Origin: Oceanobacillus sp. J11TS1
GTDB lineage: Bacteria; Bacillota; Bacilli; Bacillales; Amphibacillaceae
NCBI RefSeq assembly: GCF_018333215.1
Contig: NZ_BORO01000012.1
Location: 54,758 to 118,757 of the forward strand
DNA length: 64,000 bases
Reading direction: 5' to 3'
Below the pieces are notes generated by a model. That model did no database searches. It was not told the origin of the DNA and saw only the letters and a list, made by a program, of their open reading frames with translations. Of the stretch, positions 17,724-28,639 are shown one piece after another. Both the position numbers and the translations under genes were made by a program. How positions within the stretch are numbered: the stretch's first letter is position 1; each line of letters opens with the position of its first letter.

Positions 17724-18000
17724 GAGCGCTTTTGGCTTGGGGTGGAGCGGTTTGGCTGAATCTGGAGCGGTTCTTGCCTGGATTGGAGCGATTTAGGATT
17801 TCGAGCGGTTTTAGCCTAGGTTGGGGTTGAGCGCTTTCGCTGGATTTAGAGCGACTTTGGCCTGAGTTGGAGCGCTTTAACCAGGTTTCGAGCGACTTTG
17901 ACCTGGATTGGAGCGCTTTCGCTGGATTTAGAGCGACTTTGACCTGGATTGGAGCGCTTTGGCTGGATTTCGAGCGCTTTCAACCTAAGTTGGAGCGCCT
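17724..18000. repeat. GAGCG tandem array, 14 units with 20/21-bp spacing (41-bp dimer repeat)
   Basis: GAGCG occurs at 17724, 17745, 17765, 17786, 17803, 17829, 17849, 17870, 17890, 17911, 17931, 17952, 17972 and 17993. From 17829 the spacing alternates strictly 20 and 21 bp, forming a 41-bp unit such as GAGCGCTTTCGCTGGATTTA + GAGCGACTTTGRCCTGRRTTG, present four times. The first five units are more diverged. The array fills the gap between the prenyl synthase and the sulfate operon end and contains no gene. Related repeats occur at 62.7 and 63.7 kb. Confidence 0.9.
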
Positions 18001-18010
18001 TGGCCTGAGG

Positions 18011-18056
18011 TGATCAGCAGAACTGATCAAGTGATTTCTAGCCTTTGATCAGTTCT
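18011..18056. terminator. Overlapping alternative hairpins built on TGATCAG
   Basis: TGATCAG at 18011 can pair with CTGATCA at 18023, while AGAACTGATCAA (18019-18030) can instead pair with TTGATCAGTTCT (18045-18056). The second stem is followed on the plus strand by TATTTTCTTTTT. The sulfate operon ends just to the right on the minus strand, so the structure may serve as its 3' end, but the T-run is on the wrong side for a classical terminator. Confidence 0.4.
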
Positions 18057-18082
18057 TATTTTCTTTTTATTTCCGGCATTTA

Positions 18083-18697
18083 TTACTGTCTGGCGTCTTC
18101 AAGCATGGCTTCTAAGAGCTGATCCCGATTCTCTTGCCTTAGAAATTCTTCGGTTGAAATTTGCTGCAGCAGCTGTTTCTTCTGCTCTGCCAGAGATGGA
18201 TCAGCAAGGATTATTTTTCTGGCCTGCTTTAAAAAATAAAGGTCACCTTCAATGTCAGCCGGGAGCTGTTCAGCCAGTCTGTTCTTAAGCTGTTTTGTAT
18301 AGGCAGGACTGGCACCGTCTGTGGAAAGGGCCATGGTTAATGGGCCTTTTTGAAGTGTTGCGGGAAAATGGATATCGCTTTTCTGTGCATCGTTGGCTAC
18401 GTAAACAAGCTGATGCGGCAGTTTCTTTTCATAAAGAGACTGGTTCAATTCTTTCTTTTCTGTCATTAACAGGAGGAGCAGACTGTCAAATTGTTCCTCC
18501 TCTCTGACCTCTCTTTTCTGCCATTGAATCTGCCCGTTTTCATACAATTGCTGTAAGGCAGGGTGAAGCGATGGTGCAATAATCGTAATATCTGCTCCAA
18601 CGCCTATAAAGTGTTTCAGCTTTTTTGCTGCAACGGCTCCCCCTCCAACTGCAATTACCGTTTTATTTGTCATCTCGAAAAGAATAGGAATTCGCAT
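18083..18697 (-). CDS. sirC: Precorrin-2 dehydrogenase SirC (NAD-dependent)
   Basis: 204 residues from the ATG at 18697 (MRIPILFEMTNKTVIAVGGG). The N-terminal Rossmann motif VGGGAVAAKKL and the later ADIEGDLYFL region match SirC/YlnF and the CysG N-terminal domain. It oxidises precorrin-2 to sirohydrochlorin, the middle step of sirohaem synthesis. Here it is last in the operon, starting 4 bp after the sirB stop, with AAAGGTGAG in the end of sirB as ribosome site. A longer frame begins at 18760 inside sirB but lacks both conservation and ribosome site. Sirohaem is the cofactor of CysI in the same operon. Confidence 0.9.
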   Translation of the reverse strand: MRIPILFEMTNKTVIAVGGGAVAAKKLKHFIGVGADITIIAPSLHPALQQLYENGQIQWQKREVREEEQFDSLLLLLMTEKKELNQSLYEKKLPHQLVYVANDAQKSDIHFPATLQKGPLTMALSTDGASPAYTKQLKNRLAEQLPADIEGDLYFLKQARKIILADPSLAEQKKQLLQQISTEEFLRQENRDQLLEAMLEDARQ

Positions 18698-18701
18698 CGG
18701 C

Positions 18702-19472
18702 TCACCTTTCCTCCAGCAGGGCATTGACCCGGTCGACCAGAACATCAACCAGCTGATCATCGAATCCTAAATAGGGACAGAGTATAAATTGTTTATCTGT
18801 GCTTGCAGATAATTCATCTAATTTCTGTCGCAATTCCCTCATCAATACGCCTGAGAATAACAAATACGGGACAACATATACACGGGGATGGGCACTTTCC
18901 ACCATTTGTTCGAGCCCTTCATCCAATGTCGGATGCGTGGCAGCAAGGTAACAGGTTGCTACTTCTCGCACTGGAGCAGCTTCCCATAATAAGCGTGCAA
19001 TTTTGGTAAGATCACTATTGGCATCCGGATCACTGCTGCCGCGGCCAACAAGTAATACAGAAACCGATTCCCTTTCTTCATAAACGGGGGGTTGGCTTTT
19101 CGTTGCAAGTCCGCCCATTTCAAGGCGTGCGTTAAGTACATCAATCATTGCTGGGTCGACCCCCATCACCTTGCCATATGAAAATGTGACGTCTGGATAT
19201 CTGTTTTTGGCCTGGTCTATTTCTTTTGGAATGTCCTGCTTTGCATGCCCTGCACAGAGAAGCAGGACAGGCACAACCGCAATCTGTGTTGCCCCTTGCC
19301 AAATACAGTTGTCTACGCCCGTTTGAATCGTCGGTGAAGCAAGCTCAATAAAACATGTTTCCTGAATTTTAATGTGCGGATTACTTTTCTTCGCCTTTTC
19401 AACAAAAGCCAACAGCTCTTTATTTCCTTGCTGTACACGGCTTCCATGCCCAATATATAAAATTGCCTGCAT
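18702..19472 (-). CDS. sirB: Sirohydrochlorin ferrochelatase SirB (CbiX family)
   Basis: 256 residues beginning MQAILYIGHGSRVQQGNKEL. The IGHGSR motif near the start and CAGHAKQDIP around residue 75 carry the two His expected for metal and substrate handling in CbiX/SirB. A second related half follows (VLLVGRGSSDPDANSD, PYLLFSGVLMREL). It inserts Fe2+ into sirohydrochlorin to give sirohaem. The start has GAAGGTGA at good distance. It sits between cobA/hemD and sirC in the sulfate operon, so all sirohaem steps from uroporphyrinogen III are clustered. Confidence 0.92.
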   Translation of the reverse strand: MQAILYIGHGSRVQQGNKELLAFVEKAKKSNPHIKIQETCFIELASPTIQTGVDNCIWQGATQIAVVPVLLLCAGHAKQDIPKEIDQAKNRYPDVTFSYGKVMGVDPAMIDVLNARLEMGGLATKSQPPVYEERESVSVLLVGRGSSDPDANSDLTKIARLLWEAAPVREVATCYLAATHPTLDEGLEQMVESAHPRVYVVPYLLFSGVLMRELRQKLDELSASTDKQFILCPYLGFDDQLVDVLVDRVNALLEER

Positions 19473-19553
19473 GCAGGTTCACCTTCTTCCATATTTACCT
19501 TTCAACTCTCAAGGCTTTCATACCTTGCTATCTCAGTCGCCGCTCTTCTATCA

Positions 19554-21035
19554 TTAGGAAAGAGCAGCTTCAAGCAAGGCTTCTTTTTTCAAAAGTACTT
19601 CTAGCAAAGCTTCTTCTGTCGGCTGAGCCAGCACTGTATGCACCGTATAGCCAGCACGCACAGCAGCCTGCTTTGATTTTTCTCCAAAACAAATAATACG
19701 TGTATAACTGCTGATCATTTCTGGAGACTCTCCGCACGCTTGTAAACCAGCAGTAACTGTTTCGACAGAACGGGCGTTAGGAAAAATGATTGTATCCATT
19801 CGCTCTTCGTCACGGAGGCGTCTGAAGGTTTGTTCCGTTTGAGGTACACGGTCATATGCATGGGTAACAATAAAATCTTGCTCCTCAGCGAAAGATAGAA
19901 GTTCTTCTTTTCCAATCCAACCTGCATCACCCAGGATCACCAGCCGGGATGCATTCGAATCTCGTTCTGAAATTTGTCTTGCCAGACAATGATACGATTC
20001 TAAAGCCTTTACTGTTTTTTTAGACAGACCATAGAATTCTCCCTGAATGCTCCGAATATCCATGTTATTTGCCTGTAAAGACGCAAAGAAAACTTCTACA
20101 CTTGCCGGGGAAAGAAAGAGCAAATCATGATGAACCGGGATATCCGCTTCTCTCAGCAGTTGCTTTTTTATTTGCATCCGCGGAAACTCAAAGACTTCTG
20201 CCCCTTTGTCTCTTAAACGCGCACCGATTTCACTCATTTCTTCACTCGACCGTCCTAGCAGCAGATGCTGACTAAACAACGGCTTGCTTTCAAACCAGCT
20301 TTCTCCCTCTTTTAATTTGCTTACCTCGCCCACTAAAATAATGGCAGGATTTTTAAAATGGTCTGCCTTTGCTTGCTCTACAATGGTTCCAAGGCTTCCT
20401 AGCAGGGTTCTCTGCTTTCCCGTCGTCCCCCACTGAATGAGTAAGACCGGGGTTTCGGATGATCGGCCATGTGAGGTCAGTTGTTCTGCAATATAAGGCA
20501 GATTCCCGATTCCCATATAAAACGCAATCGTATCAATTCCATTTGCCAAGGCTTTCCAATCAATCAACGGCTCGCCTGCTGGAGACTTGTCATGGCCTGT
20601 GATCACAGCAAAGGAGAGACTATGTTCACGATGTGTAACTGGCACGCCTGCATAGGCAGCAGCTCCGATTCCTGCTGTTATTCCCGGAACAATTTCATAG
20701 GGAACACCTGCATTTTTTAGTGCTTCTGCTTCCTCGCCAACCCTGCCAAATACACTTGGATCGCCGCCTTTTAAACGCACTACATTCTTACCTTCTAAGC
20801 CATGCTGCACTAATAACGCATTAATCGCTTCTTGACGCAGGATATGCTTCTTTGGCATCTTTCCGCAATAAATCATTTCCGCCTGAGGTGAGGCATGTTC
20901 CAGTAAGAGAGGGTTAACCAGCCTGTCGTATAAAACGACATCAGCATGCTTTAAATACGTATAGCCTTTTAATGTTAATAACCCAATATCTCCAGGACCC
21001 GCTCCGATAAGATAAACACATCCCTGTTTTTTCAT
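19554..21035 (-). CDS. cobA/hemD: Fused uroporphyrinogen-III C-methyltransferase / uroporphyrinogen-III synthase
   Basis: 493 residues in two parts. Residues 1-245 are SAM-dependent methyltransferase CobA/SumT, with VYLIGAGPGDIGLLTLKG at the start, VVRLKGGDPSVFGRVGEE and VPGITAGIGAAAYAGVPVTH. Residues about 255-493 are a HemD-like domain with FPNARSVETV near its end. The fusion makes uroporphyrinogen III and methylates it to precorrin-2, feeding SirC and SirB next door. The B. subtilis equivalent (YlnD) has only the methyltransferase part. Such fusions are known in other Firmicutes. Whether the HemD half is active cannot be told from sequence, since HemD is weakly conserved. Confidence 0.9.
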   Translation of the reverse strand: MKKQGCVYLIGAGPGDIGLLTLKGYTYLKHADVVLYDRLVNPLLLEHASPQAEMIYCGKMPKKHILRQEAINALLVQHGLEGKNVVRLKGGDPSVFGRVGEEAEALKNAGVPYEIVPGITAGIGAAAYAGVPVTHREHSLSFAVITGHDKSPAGEPLIDWKALANGIDTIAFYMGIGNLPYIAEQLTSHGRSSETPVLLIQWGTTGKQRTLLGSLGTIVEQAKADHFKNPAIILVGEVSKLKEGESWFESKPLFSQHLLLGRSSEEMSEIGARLRDKGAEVFEFPRMQIKKQLLREADIPVHHDLLFLSPASVEVFFASLQANNMDIRSIQGEFYGLSKKTVKALESYHCLARQISERDSNASRLVILGDAGWIGKEELLSFAEEQDFIVTHAYDRVPQTEQTFRRLRDEERMDTIIFPNARSVETVTAGLQACGESPEMISSYTRIICFGEKSKQAAVRAGYTVHTVLAQPTEEALLEVLLKKEALLEAALS

Positions 21036-21187
21036 TGTTTATTTCACCCTCTTTTCGCTTTCCTTGTTTCGTGTTCTATCAAATAGAACCTATTTTCCAG
21101 CTGGAGACATCGACTTTAGAATAAAAAGAAGAGCAGGGCGGCAAATCCAGTCCTGCCCCTCTGTCTCAAGGTAACTATTTCAAACAA

Positions 21188-22909
21188 TTAATCGTGAAAG
21201 TCTAATCCCGAGGTAACAGCTTTCACATATCCTGTACGGATAACAAAATCACCGAAGTGCTCCCCGTCTAAGCGTTCCTTCGCATAGTGACGTATAATCG
21301 GCTGCAACGTTTCTAAAATTTCTTTTTCCCCAATATTCTCGCGATAGAGCTTATTTAAGCGTTGACCAGAAAAACCTGCACCCAAGTACATGTTATACTT
21401 GCCAGGCGCTTTTCCAATAAAGCCGATCTCGCTTAACGCCGGTCGGGAACAGCCATTTGGACAACCTGACATTCGAATGACAATTTCTTCATCACGGAGT
21501 CCTTCTTCTTCCAGCATGGTTTCAATTTTTTCTAATAATGCAGGCAAATAACGTTCTGATTCAGCCATCGCTAGCCCACAGGTCGGAAAAGCTACACAAG
21601 CCATGGAATTTCTCCGCAATGCAGATTGCTCTTTCCCATCTGCCAAACCATATTGCGCTACAAGCTCGGCAATTTCCTCTTTCTTCTCGCTGGAGACATT
21701 TCCGATAATCAAGTTTTGATTCGGTGTCAAACGGAAATCTCCGGTATGAATTTTGGCAATTTCACGCAACCCCGTCATCAATTGATAATCATCTTTATCT
21801 TGAATTCGCCCATTCTGAATAAAAAGGGTTAAATGCCAATGGTTCTTGGTTCCCTTTACCCAGCCATAGCGATCACCGGTATGATCAAAATGGAAATCAC
21901 GGGCTTCTTCCAGCTGCCATCCCAGACGTTCGGTAAGTTCACTCTTGAGCCAGTCAAGTCCGCGCGCATCAATTGTATATTTGAAGCGTGCATTCTTTCG
22001 CACAGAACGATTTCCATAATCACGTTGGATAGTAATAATTTTTTCGGCAACATCCGTAATTTGCTCCGGTCTGCAGAAGCCGATGATTCTTCCGAGCTGC
22101 GGATAAGTGTTGGTGTCTCCATGTGTCATGCCCATGCCTCCGCCTACTGCCACATTAAATCCTTGCAATCGTCCATCCTCCAGTATCGCAATGAAACCTA
22201 GATCCTGTGAAAAGACATCTATATCATTGGATGGCGGCACCGCAAGCCCAATCTTAAACTTTCTTGGTAAATAAACCGGCCCATACATCGGTTCCACTTC
22301 TTCATTTTCTTTGGAGTCAACAACCTTCTCCCCATCAAGCCAAATCTCATGGTACGCATTCGTGCGCGGTGACAAATAATCGCTCAAAACCTTCGACCAT
22401 TCATAAACCTCCGCATGGACCTCGGACTGATCCGGATTCGGGTTACACATCACATTTCTGTTCACATCCCCGCAAGCAGCAAGGGTATCCATCAAAGCTT
22501 CATTAATACGCTTTATACTTTTTTTCATATTCCATTTCAGGATTCCATGCATTTGAAACGCCTGTCTTGTCGTCAATTTGATAGTATGATTCCCATATTC
22601 CCTCGCCAATTCATCAATAACCAGCCATTGTTCCGGGGTCGCTACTCCTCCCGGTACTCGGACACGTACCATAAATTGATAGGCAGGCTCCAGTTTCTGG
22701 CGCTGCCGTTCTGTCCGTAAATCGCGATCATCCTGCAAATAACTTCCATGAAATTTCATTAAGCGATTATCGTCGTCTGGAATACCAGCGCTTAACCGGT
22801 CCTCCAATGTTTCCGATAATGTTCCCCGTAAATAATTGCTTTCTCTTTTAATCCGTTCCACATCACTTGGTGGTCCATCTTGTGTTGGAATGACTTTATC
22901 GTTGGTCAT
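21188..22909 (-). CDS. cysI: Sulfite reductase [NADPH] hemoprotein beta component
   Basis: 573 residues, the normal length for CysI. The duplicated nitrite/sulfite reductase ferredoxin-like and sirohaem domains are visible. The cluster/sirohaem ligand motifs [16 protein letters not shown] and [10 protein letters not shown] supply the four Cys. The substrate-binding stretch [10 protein letters not shown] and NRNVMCNP are also present. It reduces sulfite to sulfide with six electrons delivered by CysJ. It starts 20 bp after the end of cysJ behind GGGGAGGGAG, so the two subunits are coupled. The gene is intact. Confidence 0.96.
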   Translation of the reverse strand: MTNDKVIPTQDGPPSDVERIKRESNYLRGTLSETLEDRLSAGIPDDDNRLMKFHGSYLQDDRDLRTERQRQKLEPAYQFMVRVRVPGGVATPEQWLVIDELAREYGNHTIKLTTRQAFQMHGILKWNMKKSIKRINEALMDTLAACGDVNRNVMCNPNPDQSEVHAEVYEWSKVLSDYLSPRTNAYHEIWLDGEKVVDSKENEEVEPMYGPVYLPRKFKIGLAVPPSNDIDVFSQDLGFIAILEDGRLQGFNVAVGGGMGMTHGDTNTYPQLGRIIGFCRPEQITDVAEKIITIQRDYGNRSVRKNARFKYTIDARGLDWLKSELTERLGWQLEEARDFHFDHTGDRYGWVKGTKNHWHLTLFIQNGRIQDKDDYQLMTGLREIAKIHTGDFRLTPNQNLIIGNVSSEKKEEIAELVAQYGLADGKEQSALRRNSMACVAFPTCGLAMAESERYLPALLEKIETMLEEEGLRDEEIVIRMSGCPNGCSRPALSEIGFIGKAPGKYNMYLGAGFSGQRLNKLYRENIGEKEILETLQPIIRHYAKERLDGEHFGDFVIRTGYVKAVTSGLDFHD

Positions 22910-22929
22910 TTCTTGTTCTCCCTCCCCTT

Positions 22930-24756
22930 TTAGTAAACATCTCGCTGATAACGTTTCTCTTGCAGCATATTATCTAAATAAGTTTGGGCCTCATCGGTAG
23001 TGAGATTCCCTTCCTTTTCAATAATGGTCACTAACGTATCATGAACATCACTCGCCATGTGCTTCTCATCACCGCATACATAGACCGTTGCTCCATCTTC
23101 CAGCCACTCGTAAAGCTCCCTGCTTTGCTCCAGCATGCGGTGCTGAACATATACTTTCTCTGCATTATCGCGGGAAAAAGCAACATCCATCTTTGTTAAT
23201 ACACCGCTCTTTAACCAACGTTGCCAATCTGTCTGGTAAAGAAAATCAGTGACAAAATGCTGGCCTCCAAAGAATAACCATGATTTCCCTTCTGCTTCCA
23301 TAACTTCTCGCTCTTCCACGAAGGAACGAAATGGTGCAATTCCTGTTCCTGGACCAATCATAATAATTGGTGTGCTGGGATCAGCCGGCAGTTTAAAGTT
23401 CGGGTTGTTATGAACATAGATAGATAGCGTTTGCCCCGGCTCTTTCCTATCCGCACATTGTACAGAACACACACCGTTTCTTTCTCTGCCGTATGTTTCA
23501 TAACGGACCGCCCCAATTGTCAAATGAACTTCCTCTGGATTTGCCTTTAAACTGCTGGCTACAGAGTAAAGTCGCGGCGGCATTTTACGTAATAAGGTAA
23601 TAAATTCTTTAGCTGGGGCGCCAGCAATCCCATAATCGCGAATCAAATCTAATAAATCACGACCGTGGATATACTCAGTTACGGCTGCTTCGTTCCCCGG
23701 CTCCAGCAGATGTTGCAGTTCTGGATTCTGTGTAAATGCAGCTACTTTTTGCAGTAATGGCTTCGTCAAGACGGTAATTTCAAAATTCTTTTGGAGCGCT
23801 TCCTGCAGGAGAACTTCTTCCCCCTTCTTATTAATAGGAACAAGTTCATTTGGTTTCCATCCCGCTTCTTTGATCAGCGCATCAACCATCTCTGGATCAT
23901 TTTCAGGATAGATTCCAATGCTATCACCTGGTTCATATTGAAGATTTGATCCTTCCAAGGATAACTCCATATGATAAGTTTCTTTATTTGAACCGCGTCC
24001 ATTCAGATTAATATTTTCATAGATTTCTGCCTCGAATGGATTCGTACGTGAAAATGTCGATGATTCTGCTGCTGCAGAGACTATTGCATCAGGTTGAACT
24101 TGAACGGACACCTGCGATTCAGAAAGTTTGTTTAACACACTTTCAAACCATTCTGCAGCTGGCTCATCATAATCTAAGTCACAATCTGTACGATCTGCAA
24201 GTCTCGTTCCTCCCAACTCTGCTAATCGCTCATCAAACTTTCTGCCTGTTTCACAGAATTGTTCATAGGAGCTATCCCCTAACGCCAAGACGGAGTAGTT
24301 GAGTTTTTCCAGTTTCGGAGCACGGCGGCCGTGAAGAAATTCGTAAAATTGAATCGCGTTATCCGGCGGGTCTCCCTCTCCCTGCGTACTTACAATAACC
24401 AGTAAATTTTCAATGTTTTTGAGTTTGTTTGGCTTAAAGTCATTCATCGAGGCAAGTGTCACTTTCATTCCCTTTTCCTCTAATTGTTCTGACAAGCCTG
24501 TCGCTAAGTTTTGGCAATTTCCTGTCTGCGAGCCAAAGAGAACCGTAACTTCTACAGGAGCTGCCTCTGCTTCATTTGCAGACTGTGGACCAGCGAGGGC
24601 CGCATCCGTTACCTGTGCACTTTGGTTCACATTTTTTACTGCAGACAGATAGCCTCCCAGCCAAATTTGTTGTGTTTCCGTCAATGTCGGAAAAAGACGA
24701 TTGAGCAGATCAACCTGCTCTTCATTAAATGGACTATTTTTCACTTGAAATTGCAA
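22930..24756 (-). CDS. cysJ: Sulfite reductase [NADPH] flavoprotein alpha component
   Basis: 608 residues with the diflavin reductase layout. A flavodoxin domain (about 70-210: [35 protein letters not shown]) is followed by an FAD-binding insertion ([10 protein letters not shown]) and an NADPH domain ([33 protein letters not shown]). It passes electrons from NADPH to CysI. Translation appears to start at TTG (24756) with GAGGT eight bases upstream, as no ATG fits. It lies between cysC and cysI in the sulfate operon. B. subtilis keeps cysJI in a separate operon, so this consolidation is a difference. Confidence 0.95.
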   Translation of the reverse strand: MQFQVKNSPFNEEQVDLLNRLFPTLTETQQIWLGGYLSAVKNVNQSAQVTDAALAGPQSANEAEAAPVEVTVLFGSQTGNCQNLATGLSEQLEEKGMKVTLASMNDFKPNKLKNIENLLVIVSTQGEGDPPDNAIQFYEFLHGRRAPKLEKLNYSVLALGDSSYEQFCETGRKFDERLAELGGTRLADRTDCDLDYDEPAAEWFESVLNKLSESQVSVQVQPDAIVSAAAESSTFSRTNPFEAEIYENINLNGRGSNKETYHMELSLEGSNLQYEPGDSIGIYPENDPEMVDALIKEAGWKPNELVPINKKGEEVLLQEALQKNFEITVLTKPLLQKVAAFTQNPELQHLLEPGNEAAVTEYIHGRDLLDLIRDYGIAGAPAKEFITLLRKMPPRLYSVASSLKANPEEVHLTIGAVRYETYGRERNGVCSVQCADRKEPGQTLSIYVHNNPNFKLPADPSTPIIMIGPGTGIAPFRSFVEEREVMEAEGKSWLFFGGQHFVTDFLYQTDWQRWLKSGVLTKMDVAFSRDNAEKVYVQHRMLEQSRELYEWLEDGATVYVCGDEKHMASDVHDTLVTIIEKEGNLTTDEAQTYLDNMLQEKRYQRDVY

Positions 24757-24832
24757 CGTTATCTACCTCACAAAGTTATTTTTTATCAATTTTTTTATTG
24801 TTAGCGCCTTGAAATTTGAAATGCCGAATAAC

Positions 24833-25453
24833 CTATATATCTGCTTCCACAGGCAAATGATTTCTCTCTTTTAAAAATGCGATAATTTTATCAACACAGG
24901 CGTCAATCGAGAGTTGGTCCGAGTCAACGACCAATTCTGGACGTTCCGGCTCCTCATAAGGAGAACTGATTCCGGTAAAATTACTGATCTCACCTGTACG
25001 CGCCTTTTTATAGAGCCCTTTCGGATCACGGTCTTCACAGGCTTCCAAAGCGCACCGGACATAAATCTCAACAAATTCATTTTCCTCCACCAGAGCACGC
25101 ACCCTATTCCGGTCTTCTGCAAAAGGAGAAATAAATGCGGTACAAACAATGAAACCAGCATCGATAAACAGCTTTGCCACTTCTCCTATCCGCCGAATAT
25201 TCTCTTTTCGGTCTTCTTCGCTAAAACCAAGCCCTTGATTTAACCCGTGCCGGACATTATCCCCATCGAGCACATAACTATTTAAACCTTGCTCAAACAG
25301 CCGGTGCTCCAAGGCGTTTGCTAATGTTGACTTCCCGGCTCCTGAAAGTCCGGTAAACCACAAAATACAACTTCCATGCCCGTTTCGCTGCTGCCGGTCT
25401 TTTTTCTGTACTGCTGTATCATGCCACACGATATGTTCTGCTTCCTGTTTCAA
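24833..25453 (-). CDS. cysC: Adenylylsulfate (APS) kinase
   Basis: About 206 residues. A P-loop [17 protein letters not shown] is followed by the [20 protein letters not shown] motif and the later FTGISSPYE loop, all diagnostic of CysC. It phosphorylates APS to PAPS. I prefer the TTG at 25453, eight bases after AAGGTGG, over an in-frame GTG at 25465 that overlaps the ribosome site. Conserved sequence begins a few residues later at [19 protein letters not shown]. It lies 50 bp after cysP and 76 bp before cysJ. Confidence 0.94.
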   Translation of the reverse strand: MKQEAEHIVWHDTAVQKKDRQQRNGHGSCILWFTGLSGAGKSTLANALEHRLFEQGLNSYVLDGDNVRHGLNQGLGFSEEDRKENIRRIGEVAKLFIDAGFIVCTAFISPFAEDRNRVRALVEENEFVEIYVRCALEACEDRDPKGLYKKARTGEISNFTGISSPYEEPERPELVVDSDQLSIDACVDKIIAFLKERNHLPVEADI

Positions 25454-25503
25454 ATCAGCACCCACCTTTTTTATTCTTATATGTTTACTCTGTTTTAAAT
25501 GTG

Positions 25504-26580
25504 TTAAATTCCTCCGCCTTCGTCATACGTCGAGCGGCGTTCTGCGCGAGTTGACAAATATAGACTATAGAAACCTACTGTCGCAATGAAAACGGACGTG
25601 ATCACAAAGAGTGAATAGTAATCAGCCTGCTTGAATAGAAGAATGAGTCCATAAGACATCACCAGCGAAAAAACAGGGGAAACGATCCACACCTTGATAA
25701 TTTGCTTGATAATGCTCTGCTGCCACATATGAAACCCTTTCTCTGCTGTGCCAATCCCGACGATAGCAGAGGTGGTTATTTGTGTCAGCGGCACCGGCAA
25801 GCCAAACACAGATGCTGTTATTACCAGACTCCCTCCAGTTAAGGAAACCGCACTTCCTTGCAGCAGGGAAAGCTGCGTAATTTTTTTCCCGTTTGTTTCC
25901 ATCACGCGTCCGCCCAGCAGTACCGCTCCAAGTGATACAAAGATTCCCCCGAGCAAGACAGCCGTGGTCACATCCAACAATCCAACGCCTACTAATGGAC
26001 CGACGGCATTGGCAACATTATTCATTCCAGCGGCATAAGCCTCGATACAGCCGGCAGCGATAAGTAAGAAAGCTAGCGGTTTTCTCCACTTTCCGGTACC
26101 AGTCAAGTCTTTCCAGCGATTTTCTGCGTAGCGTATCCATTTGCCAAAAATCAAACCGATAAAAAAAGCGATAAATGGAGTGATAAGCCAGAAGGAAACA
26201 ATCACAAGCAGCCAATCCCAGAACAGAGACTGGTAGGCCACACCTACACCGACAATTGCACCCACGACTACTTCACTCGTAGACAATGGAATGCCAAGCA
26301 TATTCGCAATAAATAAAGTCAAGCAGGCAGCGCCTAATACAATGACAACAATTTCTATATCCAGCACCTCACCAGGAACAATTCCTTGACCAATTGTCCG
26401 AACGACTTCCCCTCCAGATAATGCGCCTAACAACGCGAAAACACCGACTAGAATCATGGCAACACGTTTTTTAGGAATTGCGCCGCTTCCATAGGCTGGC
26501 CCCATAGAGGCAACTGTCCCACTGGCTCCGATGTTCATTGCAAAGAATAAAGCAATTATAAAGGCAACAGCTATCAGCAT
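25504..26580 (-). CDS. cysP: PiT-family sulfate permease CysP
   Basis: 358 residues and about ten membrane helices. The duplicated PiT signature is visible near the N terminus ([20 protein letters not shown]) and in the middle ([20 protein letters not shown]). PiT proteins usually carry phosphate, but a Bacillus branch encoded inside sulfate operons (CysP) transports sulfate. The position between sat and cysC makes sulfate the likely substrate. The substrate call is by context and family branch, not by a decisive residue. Confidence 0.88.
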   Translation of the reverse strand: MLIAVAFIIALFFAMNIGASGTVASMGPAYGSGAIPKKRVAMILVGVFALLGALSGGEVVRTIGQGIVPGEVLDIEIVVIVLGAACLTLFIANMLGIPLSTSEVVVGAIVGVGVAYQSLFWDWLLVIVSFWLITPFIAFFIGLIFGKWIRYAENRWKDLTGTGKWRKPLAFLLIAAGCIEAYAAGMNNVANAVGPLVGVGLLDVTTAVLLGGIFVSLGAVLLGGRVMETNGKKITQLSLLQGSAVSLTGGSLVITASVFGLPVPLTQITTSAIVGIGTAEKGFHMWQQSIIKQIIKVWIVSPVFSLVMSYGLILLFKQADYYSLFVITSVFIATVGFYSLYLSTRAERRSTYDEGGGI

Positions 26581-26617
26581 GATGCCACACCTCTCTCCCT
26601 CTTCCCTAGGCTACGCA

Positions 26618-27763
26618 CTACGCATTCACTTTTTTCTTCATTCCCCGGATAAGCACCTCAACAACTTCTTTCCGACTGAATTCAGGAGGAGGAGTAATTC
26701 CATTGCTTAACATCTCCCGTACTTTTGTTCCGGACAAAATGACATGATCTTCTTTATCATGCGGGCATGTTTTCGTGGATGCCATATTTCCACATGCTTT
26801 GCAATAAAAACTATGCTCAAAAAAGAGCGGTCTGATGCCAAGTTCTGCTTCCGTAAAATTTCGAAAAATCAATTGAGCGTCATAAGTTCCATAATAATCC
26901 CCAACCCCTGCATGATCACGCCCGACAATGAAATGGGTACATCCATAATTTTTACGCACTAGTGCATGAAATATGGCTTCTCTTGGTCCGGCATATCGCA
27001 TTGCAGCTGGAAATACAGCGAGAAATACCCGATCATGCGGATAATATTTTGCTAAGAGAGCTTCATAACTCTCCATTCTTACGTTAGCTGGGATATCGTC
27101 TGCTTTGGTTTCTCCGACGAGGGGGTTTAAGAACAACCCATCAACAATTTCTAACGCTGCCTTCTGAATATATTCATGTGCACGATGAACAGGATTCCTT
27201 GTTTGAAAGCCAACGACTTGCTTCCAGCCCAGCTTGTCAAACTGTGCTCTTGTTTCCTTTGGATCAAGGTAGTACGTTTCAAAACGGTCGCGCTTTACCC
27301 GTTTTATTAAAGTGATTGGTCCAGCTACATAGTAATCCGGGCGCGCAAACAGCTTCTTTACTCCTGGATGATTATTATCTGCTGTTTGATATACCTGTTC
27401 TGCTTCTGCCAGTTTATTCGGTTCATATACTTCCTTGACGTCTATCACGCCATAAACTTCATTGTTGTAGATAAGCTTTGCTGGTTTTCCAATTTCCAGC
27501 GCATCTGCAGCCTCTTCTGTTACAGGTAAAGTGATTGGGATACTCCAGGCCGTGCCATCAGCTAAACGCATATTTCTTACGACTGTCCCATAATCTGCTT
27601 TCCCCATAAAACCTGTTAAAGGACTGAACGCCCCAATACCGATTAGTTCTAAGTCTGAAAGCGCAAAGGAATCTAATTCCAGTTCCTGTGTAATCCCTTT
27701 GGTATCGTAGTCCGGTTCATACCGTTGAATCAATGTGCCTCCATGTGGCGTAATTGTTGACAT
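26618..27763 (-). CDS. sat: Sulfate adenylyltransferase (ATP sulfurylase)
   Basis: 381 residues from the ATG at 27763 ([20 protein letters not shown]), which has GGAGG 8 bp upstream. Five in-frame codons before it lack support. Catalytic motifs are clear: [18 protein letters not shown] and [20 protein letters not shown], plus the Cys-rich [20 protein letters not shown] and the [12 protein letters not shown] motif. It makes APS from sulfate and ATP, the first activation step. It sits between cysH and cysP. Homodimeric single-domain Sat without a fused kinase, matching the separate cysC. Confidence 0.96.
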   Translation of the reverse strand: MSTITPHGGTLIQRYEPDYDTKGITQELELDSFALSDLELIGIGAFSPLTGFMGKADYGTVVRNMRLADGTAWSIPITLPVTEEAADALEIGKPAKLIYNNEVYGVIDVKEVYEPNKLAEAEQVYQTADNNHPGVKKLFARPDYYVAGPITLIKRVKRDRFETYYLDPKETRAQFDKLGWKQVVGFQTRNPVHRAHEYIQKAALEIVDGLFLNPLVGETKADDIPANVRMESYEALLAKYYPHDRVFLAVFPAAMRYAGPREAIFHALVRKNYGCTHFIVGRDHAGVGDYYGTYDAQLIFRNFTEAELGIRPLFFEHSFYCKACGNMASTKTCPHDKEDHVILSGTKVREMLSNGITPPPEFSRKEVVEVLIRGMKKKVNA

Positions 27764-27795
27764 AAAGTTTACCTCCAATAATCATCAAATTCTTC

Positions 27796-28509
27796 TTATC
27801 TGTCTTGATGCAAACCGCATTCTGTTTTGTTTGTATTCGCCCATCTGCCGCTTCTTGTATCTTCTCCATTTAAAACAGCCTTTGTGCAATAGGCACAGCC
27901 AATACTTGGATAATTCTTATCATGAAGTTCATTGTAAGGCAGCTGGTGCAATTTGATATACATCCAAATTTCTTCTTCCGTCCAATGAATCAAAGGACAA
28001 ATTTTGGTAGATTGAAAGCGCCGGTCTTGATTGACAAATTGGGTATTGGCTCTTGTCGGCGATTGCTCCCGCCGTAAACCAGATATCCAAGCGGTGTATT
28101 TATTTAATTCCTGCTCTAAAGGAACCAGCTTGCGGATTTTACAACAGAGATCCGGATTTACCTTCCATAACGCAGGACCGTGAGCTTCCGCCTGTTCTTC
28201 CGGTGTCAGTTCGGGTTTAACCATCTCAATCTTCAGGGTTGGATAACGTTGCTTCACTCGGTCAATTAATTCATACGTTTCTTTAAAATGAAAATCTGTA
28301 TCTAAAAAAACAATGACCGCATCCTTTTTCACCTTATGAATCATATCGATTAATACGATCCCTTCAGCCCCAAAGCTGCAAGCATAAACAATCTCATCGC
28401 CATACGTTTGATACGCCCATTTTAGAATCTCGAGACTATCCTTCTTCTCAAGCTTCTGATTAATCGCTTCATAATCCTCGATTACTGCCTGCTGATAAGT
28501 TATCTTCAT
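27796..28509 (-). CDS. cysH: Phosphoadenylyl/adenylyl-sulfate reductase
   Basis: 237 residues. The nucleotide-binding start ([19 protein letters not shown]), the [17 protein letters not shown] strand, the paired Cys ([13 protein letters not shown]) with a second pair (GCAYCTKAV), and the C-terminal ECGLHQ catalytic Cys are all present. The CC/CxxC set binds a [4Fe-4S] cluster, as in the Bacillus enzyme, which can accept APS as well as PAPS. It reduces the activated sulfate to sulfite, using thioredoxin. cysH is the first large gene of the operon, downstream of yezD and a strong hairpin. Confidence 0.95.
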   Translation of the reverse strand: MKITYQQAVIEDYEAINQKLEKKDSLEILKWAYQTYGDEIVYACSFGAEGIVLIDMIHKVKKDAVIVFLDTDFHFKETYELIDRVKQRYPTLKIEMVKPELTPEEQAEAHGPALWKVNPDLCCKIRKLVPLEQELNKYTAWISGLRREQSPTRANTQFVNQDRRFQSTKICPLIHWTEEEIWMYIKLHQLPYNELHDKNYPSIGCAYCTKAVLNGEDTRSGRWANTNKTECGLHQDR

Positions 28510-28552
28510 TTTTTCTCACACCCTATTCCGCTAAAGACAACGCCTGACCATT

Positions 28553-28601
28553 AAAAAAAGGCGCCGCTCCTCCAGAATTTCTTCTTGGAGTGAACGCCGC
28601 C
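28553..28601 (-). terminator. Strong hairpin with T7 tail between yezD and cysH (possible attenuator)
   Basis: On the minus strand a GC-rich stem of about 18 bp (GGCGGCGTTCACTCCAAGAA against TTCTGGAGGAGCGGCGCC) is followed at once by seven T. cysH starts only 44 bp later and I see no strong promoter in between. The structure could end a short yezD transcript with partial read-through, or be switched off under sulfur need. I could not find the conserved core of an S-box here. Confidence 0.7.
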
Positions 28602-28639
28602 TCTAGTTGTCTAGTCAGCAGTGTCACTTTATTTTGATT

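Noticed and set aside
17724-18000. CRISPR array
   Set aside because: Units are 20/21 bp with no unique spacers and no cas genes; it is a direct tandem repeat.
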